From assembly GCA_039602395.1 (NCBI GenBank), contig JBCNJP010000007.1:122484957-122548956 (forward strand): a stretch of DNA of 64,000 bases, read 5' to 3'. The notes under the pieces were generated by a model. It saw only the letters and a list, made by a program, of their open reading frames with translations, did not search any database and had not been told where the DNA came from. The DNA is from Deinandra increscens subsp. villosa (Eukaryota; Streptophyta; Magnoliopsida; Asterales; Asteraceae). A program made the translations under genes and the position numbers. Of this stretch, positions 56,791 to 64,000 are shown piece after piece. The number at the start of each line of letters is the position of its first letter. The stretch's first letter is position 1.

Positions 56791-59700
56791 ATGATGGTGG
56801 CCGCAATTTCCGAAACCACAAACCAATCAAGACCCCCATTGCTACCTTCTGAGAAAGATAATGGAATTACGAACCCTAATAAATCAACAAGACCTAAATC
56901 AAGGCAAGTTTCTTCAAGATACTTATCTCCTTCCCCTTCAACTTCTAGTTCAAATTCGAACCCAAATTCATCGTCTTTACCCACACCCACACCTTCCAGA
57001 AGGTTCCCATCACCCCTCGTTTCAAGAAATTCAACCACCCCGGCGGCAAAACGGTCCGTTTCCGCCGACCGGAGACGATCCACTCGGCCGGATCTTAACT
57101 TGAAATCCCACAATGCCGGCGGTGGTGAGGTGTCGGCGGCGACTAAGCTTTTGGTGACATCTACGAGAAGTTTGTCGGTTTCTTTTCAGGGGGAGACGTT
57201 TTCACTGCCGGTTAGCAAAACTAAAGCAACACCACCCTCCCCAAATTTGAGAAAGGGTACCCCTGAGAGAAAAAGAACCGGCACCCCCATGAGAAGTAAG
57301 GTGGACTGCGGAGCAGGGGATCATGGAGAGAACACTAAGCCTTCGGATCAGCACCGGTGGCCGGCTCGAGCCCGGCAGTCGAACCAGACCATTTTGTCGA
57401 AAAGTTTGAGTTTGGATTGTGGGGTTGAGAAAAGTGGCATGATTGGATCTGGGAATGTGATTAGGGCTTTACATCAGTCTATGAATTTGGATGGCAGAAG
57501 GTGTTCAGTTGATGGTGGTAGATTGAGTCTTGATTTGGGTAGTTCTCCGATTCAACAGACTCCGGGTGGGAATTCGGTTAATGGTTTGTCGGCGGTGCAA
57601 TCGCACTCACAATCGGATCTTACTTCTGATACTGATAGTGTGTCGTCAGGTAGCACGTCTGGAGTTCAAGAAAGTTTTGGGTTGGCCCGTTCGCATAGTG
57701 GGCCGAGAGGGATGGTTGTATCGGCTAAGTTTTGGCAAGAAACGAATAGTAGAATGAGGCGGTTGCAGGACTCGGGTGCACAGTTCTCGACTAGCCCTGG
57801 TTCGAAGCTTGTGACCCCGTCGAAAATGGCTATTGCGAAAAAGTTCTCGAGTGAGAACCCGTTATCTTCACCAAGAAACATGGCTTCCCCAAATAGAATG
57901 AGGCCTGCATCACCGAGTAAATTTATGACGTCTTCGGGGGTGTTTTCGCCATCTAGGGGGATGATTAGTCCAAGAAGGAATTCGGTTTCCGGAACAATTA
58001 GTACTAGTTTTAGTGAAACGCCTTCGGTTCTTAGTTTTGCTGTTGATGTTCGAAGAGGTAAAGTTGGTGAGAATCGAATTGTTGACGCGCATTTATTGAG
58101 GCTTGTTTATAATCGGCAATTGCAGTGGCGGTTTGTTAATGCTAGGACGGAAGATACTTTGCTGAAGCAGAGACATAGTTCCGAGGTATGATATGATCAC
58201 TAATCCTCTATGCTATATAGCAATATTTTCTGAGTCACAATTGCTATATAGGGAGATAAGAGTATAATTTATGATGGTTTAATTTGGGTAAAAGAAGGAT
58301 AACCTGAAAGATATTAATGATCTTATTTCCTTTTTGTAGGTTAGCATGTTAATTAGAAACATCTAATGAGTTAGTACACATTAGAAATTTAACTTCTTGA
58401 AATGAAAAATTAGACCTTGGAAGTACACTTGATATTTATCAACTGCGACAATCACATTGCGTTAAGTTACACCACCTAAGTGTCCTCTCAGCCTGACTAC
58501 TAACAAGCCTTTTTCCAAAGAATATTTCTTTCCCTTGGAGAAAACCTTTGTATCTAGTAGCTTTCTCTAGAATCACGATTATAGCCGGTGGTAATTTTGA
58601 CTCGTTTACTTAGTAATGTGTCGCTTTAGGTTTTGTATATCTCAAAGTGGTCAATAAGTAAGGTAGCTAAAAGGGGAATGTGTTAAACAGGTTAAAGTTA
58701 AAGCCACCCAGTCTATTTTTCTTAATGCATACACATTCCTAAATCTTTATTTATTCAAAGATTTAGATTTAGATTGTTAACAATATTGTTAATGTCATAA
58801 TTAGCACATTATAATAATATCACCATAAGTTTTTAAAAGTTGACCTGTTGAAATCAGTATCTGTTATTAGTTGTTTTCGAAACCTGATCTTAATAAGTAA
58901 AAGCAGTTTTAGATCTTTTGCATAGAGACTAAGATATTTCTGCTTCTAGACTATTGTCTCGAGTCTTAACTCTTGTGGAGATGAAGCTTCTTACCTAAGG
59001 AATCTATAAGGTGGATGCAAAATGTAGAAAGTGATCATACATTTATTTATTGGAGGGCGGTTTTAATTTAGAGTAATCATCCTTGTGCTATATAGGAAAT
59101 TAAAGATTAGGTCTTTAACTTCAAAAACTTACATTAATCGTCCTTTCCTTTTCACTTTTGTTATTGTGGCATCTGGCATAGATGCCATCAGGCGTCAGCC
59201 AGCAGACGTTAAGCCCCATCATGTGCTTGGCATGTGATGGGTATTTTTCTCATTCGCCCGATTTTGTTCAATTTTTCCTTTTTAAAATTTTCAACCTCTA
59301 ATTACTTCTGAAATTTTTGATACCTTTTGAAGAAGCTCAAGAGCACATGCATAAGTTTTGTAAATTATAAATCAAGACCCAAATTATCATTGAAACCAAG
59401 CCTTGATATTATGTAAAATCAAGCCCAACACCCTAGTTTCTTGTAGCTTTATCCTGATTCCATGACCCAAAATCAAAATCCCTACTTGATTTTATGTTTT
59501 CTTCCATAAGTAAAATCTTCATCTTGATTCTTGAATGTAAAAAAAGGGATGGTGATTTACTTGTATTACAACTGAAAGCTCCAAAAATCTTTAAACAAAG
59601 CATGTGATAAATCCAAGAACAATGGAGATGATATGGAAACCCTAAGTTCATTTTCCTTTATGTAATGCTTACGCCACTTAATTCAATATGTTTAATCAGA

Positions 59701-61958
59701 AAGTGCACTTGAACCTGTATTTACTTGATTCATATATAAATCAGATTCTCAACCAAGAAGCTAAAAATTATCTTACAGTTGTGATTTTACTTAGAAAAAC
59801 CACAACGTGCTGTCAAATCAACAATTAAATATTGTCAAGATAAATCTTATATGTTGATACAACATTTAAGACAATATACACCAATCTCTAATTACATACC
59901 CTTTGAAGCGTCCGTCACCTGCCAGCTTGGGCAGCCAATTTTGATAATTTCAAATTTTATTCAAAGCGAACAACTAATACCAGAGCATTTAAAAGTGAAA
60001 TTTGAGAATTTTTGACATTCAAGATTAAGGTTTATATTGTTTGAATGAAATCCAAAAAAATGAAGTTAGGGTTTCTGATTTTGGATTATGAAATAAGGAT
60101 ACACATGAAGTTTATGCTGGGTGTTGGGTTTAATTTTGACTAATTTTGATTCTTGATAATAATTTTAGAAATTTATGCACCACTATTCTAGCTGACTAGC
60201 CTGTCCTAGATCGTCATGCATGACGATCTTAAGTTTAAAATTGCATTGCATTATGCTTTACTTCAGAGATGGCTCAATGTGCTGGCTGGACGGGTTGGGT
60301 AACGGGTCAAATAAGGTTGGGGTGAAAGCTAGTAACTTTGTGGTACTTGTCGACTTGGGTGGGTTGGATCAGAACACTTTTTCAGTTTTTCTCCACAAAA
60401 TTGAACTCATGTGTCAAATATAACCACATGACTCCGATAATATTTGGACAAGTAGTTTTAGGAGGTTCTGTTTATTGAAAATACACTCTTGGTGTCTTTC
60501 AACCTATTTGATTTGTTTCTCCTTTAGCTAATTTTCTATTAATTTCTACCCTGATAAAAAAACATAACCTGAATAAATGGGTTGAAATTGCCACCTGGCT
60601 AACCTGTGCTGCTCCTGTTTGAATTTGCCATTATGTTTGAAGATGATATTGCTGTTCTGTATGCGAATTATAACACAAAATGTATTTGTTAATTTTTTTT
60701 GAAGTACATTTCGTTTTACTCTATTACAAAGACGATAGAAGCTGCACAAATACTTGCAATGGATCATAGATCTGGCATCACTTGATGTTTCCCTTTCTGG
60801 CTAGATTTGTCATAAACAATTGCTATTAGTTCCACCAGCTTAAATCTATTCTCATTTATACTTTACTTGACAAATCTTGATGCATTTTGATTCATTAATT
60901 TACACATCTGTGACCTAACGAGCTAAATGTTTGCTTTGTGTTCAGAAAAATCTCTGGAATGCATGGATTACAATCTCTGATTTACGTGATTCGGTCACCA
61001 AAAAAAGACACAGGTTACAGTTATTGAGGCAAAAACTCAAGTTAGCCACCATTCTCAAGGATCAAGTAAGTTTGTCCATAATTTTGAAATGGAAAACAAT
61101 CTTTATCTTAATGATTTAAATGTATATCATCTCTAATTATCCGCAAATATAGATGGCTTTTCTAGAAGATTGGGCGTCTCTTGATAAAGATCATTCGATA
61201 TCATTGCTTGGAGCAATAGAAGCTTTAAAAGCTAGCACTCTTCGTCTTCCGGTTGGTGGAGCAATAGTATGTTCATTTACCATTTAACCCTTTCCATTTC
61301 CAATTTTTTTCACAAATGCATAAAACCTCACATTGGTGTTGATCCCATCAGGCTGACCTCCAAAGTATGAGAGATGTTATAAATTCAGCACTCGACGTGA
61401 TGCAGGCCATGTGTTCATCAATTTGCTCACTCTGTGTGAAGGTAATTTGATCAATATTTCTTTTGATCTCATTAAAGCTTAATCCTCTGGTGTCTACAAG
61501 TTAAGCTAAAATTTGACTCAATCATGAACTTTTTAGGTGGAGGAAGCTAATTCAATGGTAACCGAGCTTGCAAATCTGTGTGCAAAAGAACAAGCTTTGC
61601 TTAGGTTTTGCAAAGGTTTGTTGTCAATGTCAGCAGCCCTCAAGGTAAAGAAATCTAAAATCATCACCATTTTTGTTGTGTTGCCTTGGTTTTTAAAAGG
61701 CGAGGCACCAGCCAAGCTGGAAAATGCCTTAGGGTATGTATCAGGTTGATATGTAAATAGATGAAAAAGACCTTAGGTTTTTCGGCTTGAATGCCTGGAG
61801 TGCCTCACTTTTTTAAACCAAGTGTTTTGGATTCCACCGTTCTTTTTTTCCTTTTTAACGATATATTTTTTTTTCCAATATTAATTGAGCAGGTCAAGGA
61901 TTGCAGCTTGAGAACCCATATGTTACAAACGAAGTGTGTGAAAAGATCACAAGTGTAG
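56791..61958 (+). CDS. QWRF-motif (AUG8/DUF566-family) microtubule-associated protein
   Basis: Six exons join in frame, all phase 0: 56791-58185, 60946-61065, 61153-61266, 61352-61441, 61537-61644 and 61893-61958, giving 630 residues. Exon 1 (465 residues) is basic, Ser/Pro-rich and largely disordered, with blocks shared by the family: SSRYLSPSPS, the AKRSVSADRRRS region, SVSFQGETFSLPVSK and RGMVVSAKFWQETNSRMRRL. The name motif QWRF is at residues 445-448 in NRQLQWRFVNAR. Exons 2-6 form the helical domain (LWNAWITISDLRDSV, RLQLLRQKLKLATILKDQ, MAFLEDWASLDKDHSISLLG). Family members bind microtubules, and AUG8/EDE1 are augmin subunits controlling spindle and cortical arrays. Intron 1 is 2.76 kb and carries an inverted-repeat insertion. 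Convergent with the NPH3 gene. Confidence 0.93.
59170..60205. repeat. Large imperfect inverted repeat in QWRF intron 1
   Basis: The left arm (about 59330-59560, with GCATAAGTTTTGTAAATTAT and CAAGCCCAACACCCTAG) pairs with the complement of about 59990-60180 (GCATAAATTTCTAAAATTAT, AAACCCAACACCCAG). This is an old fold-back insertion; outer ends and TSD are not resolved. The palindrome CGTCATGCATGACG lies at about 60211-60224. Confidence 0.6.
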
Positions 61959-62495
61959 AACTGATCTAATTTGAAGAAACGCTAACATTACACCAAGTGA
62001 AGAACGAGAAGTATCCGGAGGTAATAAAGTAGCTGAATTTATGGCTTGTGGCTTTCGGGTTTCGGTTTTTTCTTTTCAGAAGTTTGTTTGTAATTTTCTT
62101 GTACCTTCAGCTCGGAGATTTGCAAGGAAAAATGTAGTTTGTGGCTAACTAGTCTAGGGTTTTACAGTGAATGTAAATATATAGGATGTGTAATTGCACT
62201 TGTTTATTTCTCTTGTAATTGGTAAAAAGTTTGGATATTGAGCATGATGAGCCTAAGTGCTTGCTTGTTGGGGTTGAATGTGTTGCTACTCAATGCTACC
62301 ATTTTTGAAGTTAGTACAAGTATTACATAAGGATCACATGATTAAGCAAATTTAAGCAATTGATATGATTTCACTTGGATTCATGAATTTAAAGGATCAT
62401 ATGCCTAAATCAATTACATAATTGGATAATACACTTCTTATTCTTCTTTCTGCTTAGAACTATTAAAAAAGCCCACCATGTGTTTGATGAAATGC

Positions 62496-64000
62496 TTAAG
62501 ACACCGAGTATCTCTCTTTCCGTGAAGGGGTTGATTTGGATTCATCAGGATTAGCAGAACCGAAACTCTCGGATGAATCCGAGCCACTGCTCTCTCTAAC
62601 TCCGCCTTTACTTGACCAAATCTTTGAGAATATTTTCTTAGTTGAAAGCAGCCCTTTGACTCTAGGAACCGAAACCTTATCAGATACAGTGCTCTTAGGG
62701 CCAGGATTCCTAATTCTCAAAGCCGTGAGTTCCTCCTTCAAAGCCTTGAGCTCCTCGGCCGATGCAACACCATCCCAATCATCTTCTGGGCCTGTTGCAG
62801 GTTTCCCATTAGGGACATTTAGAGCTTTAATTGATTTGGGAAGATCAGGAGTGCTGCTGCCAGAAGAAGTAGCAGCTCTGGCTTGCTCAAAGAAGAGAAC
62901 TTGCACCACAACACGCATAGGAAGCCGCTCATTCTGAACCGCATGTGCACATGCATCCACAGACAGCTTCTTGCAGTCCATAAGTTTGCAGATTCTCTTT
63001 CTTTCACTCTTAGTAATCCCAGGATGGGCCTGCATCAAGAATTCAAGATCACACACAAATAAGCAAAACCACTTTCATTATGTATTAAGCTTAACTTTAA
63101 TGCATATGGTACAAAGCTTTCACCTTTAGATACATATCAATGGCTCGATACAGCCCGTCATGAGCAGGTCTGTCGAAATCTGACACCATCTCTGCAAGAT
63201 CAACAAACATTCCCAGAGGTAGATTTGGATCTTTTGATATTTCAGCCAAGTAACCATCAACCAATTTAGCCACCATCAACTTTGAAGCTTCTGATAAAAT
63301 CCCTCCATTTGTTCTTCCTGTTTCTCGAATCTCATGTTCTTCATCTCCAAATTCACCCATCTGATCTTGAACTATAAACTCCTTCACTATTTCATGAACC
63401 ATATTGGTATTATAAATCATGCCCTCTGTCTCACCATCATCTTCTTTAGCTTGAATCAAAAGGTCTTGCACAGTAGCCTCTTCCAATTGTTGACCAACCC
63501 GTTTGACCAACGCCCTTTTCACCATTTCTCCCGAATCCACCAAAATCGCCATCTTCAGCAGCTTTAGCAAGAAATCACAAGAAACACAACCTTTCTCTAA
63601 TGGCAATAACCTAGCAATAATATCTACTACAGATCGCGCTTTCAAAATATCATCACTGTGTACAATACTTCTATTAAAACCAGGCAATCTTCTTAAAGCA
63701 AAAGCTTTTAAAGCTTCACCGATAACTTCATTACATACCAAACCTTTATTTATAATACTTACAAGAACTTGTTTGTATAAACCGATTTCCAGCTCAGCTA
63801 AATCCTCAACCCACCAATCTTTTGGAACGATTCGGTTTCTAAGCCCGCCATTTAATTCATTCACGGGTTCTTTTTCTTGTGGAAGTTTTTTCCTGTTGTA
63901 AGTGTATGACCAGTCAACATTTGAGACATCAACCGAGGCTTTTGAAGCTATCGAGTTTATGCAAAGGTTGACTAGCTTTGGTTCCTCAGATGAAGATGAC
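62496..64000 (-). CDS. NPH3/RPT2-family (BTB-NPH3) protein, C-terminal part; 5' end off-window
   Basis: Two exons are in the window: from the right edge (frame open from 63999) to 63124, and 63029-62496, joined CTAAAG/GTGAAAG..GATGCAG/GCCCAT. About 470 residues are visible. The NPH3 domain runs from DWWVEDLAELEIGLYKQVL through KARSVVDIIARLLPLEKG, CDFLLKLLKMAIL, LMVAKLVDGYLAEIS, HDGLYRAIDMYLKAHPGITKSERKRIC and LPMRVVVQVLFFEQ; SYTYNRKKL just before its start is also typical. A coiled-coil segment (EELKALKEELTALRIRN) and a Ser-rich tail follow. The protein ends RYSVS, placing a Ser third from the end in R-x-S-x-x, as in the 14-3-3 site of NPH3. These plasma-membrane adaptors act as CUL3 substrate receptors in phototropin and auxin-transport signalling. 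The BTB domain must lie beyond the right edge. Confidence 0.94.

Noticed and set aside
56601..57113. 170-codon minus ORF
   Set aside because: Antisense of the Ser/Pro-rich QWRF exon 1, whose plus-strand frame continues to a conserved domain and proper splice sites.
62536..62937. 133-codon plus ORF
   Set aside because: Antisense of the NPH3 C-terminal exon.

Overview
This is a gene-sparse, repeat-rich stretch of a flowering-plant nuclear genome, almost certainly a eudicot. The signs are short GT-AG introns, AT-rich intergenic DNA, 40S ribosomal protein S29, ERV1, QWRF, NPH3 and S-protein-homologue genes, and dense MITEs, LINEs, SINEs and a Helitron. Asteraceae is a guess from repeat style only. 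Nothing looks bacterial, viral or organellar.

Ten protein-coding loci can be supported. Left to right they are: an RraA-like protein (3.0 kb, minus; a second leader at about 0.8-1.3 kb implies a tandem copy whose coding part lies left of the window); a secreted S-protein homologue (14.4 kb, plus); an Mpv17/PMP22 membrane protein (20.4-23.1 kb, plus) convergent with an ADA1/TADA1-type SAGA subunit (23.6-24.5 kb, minus); a LAT/PUT-type polyamine or amino-acid transporter (28.2-30.4 kb, minus); the sulfhydryl oxidase ERV1 (39.5-42.1 kb, plus) convergent with a small zf-UBP protein (42.5-43.4 kb, minus); ribosomal protein S29 (46.3 kb, plus); and a QWRF-domain protein (56.8-62.0 kb, plus) convergent with the 3' part of an NPH3-family gene (62.5 kb to the right edge, minus). 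These are independent housekeeping or developmental genes, with no operon-like functional link.

The rest is transposon landscape, and much of it can be delimited by target-site duplications (TSDs) readable in the sequence: hAT elements with 8-bp TSDs (31.8, 37.5, 37.8, 45.0 and 55.4 kb, probably 18.6 and 49.7 kb), Mutator-like fold-back elements with 9-10-bp TSDs (11.1, 28.9 and 34.3 kb), Tourist-like elements with TAA TSDs (15.9 and 31.8 kb), a Helitron with a hairpin and CTAG end (44.4-46.0 kb), LINE relics (15.1, 26.8, 33.0, 36.1 and 37.2-39.3 kb), SINEs (17.6 and 31.0 kb), a PIF/Harbinger Myb-like ORF (19.3 kb) and a gutted Ty1/copia element (50.3-52.4 kb). Nesting gives relative ages: hAT inside Tourist, two hAT elements inside one LINE, hAT inside Helitron.

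The points most worth a second look are the implied RraA tandem duplication, the near-perfect 339-bp fold-back at 11.1 kb, the nested cluster at 31.7-34.2 kb, a leader-plus-intron module shared between 11.5 kb and the 37.8-kb hAT element, exon-like GC-rich passengers inside two hAT elements, and a NAGNAG acceptor in ERV1. I found no convincing new biological system. Exon borders come from reading frame and splice consensus, without transcript data.
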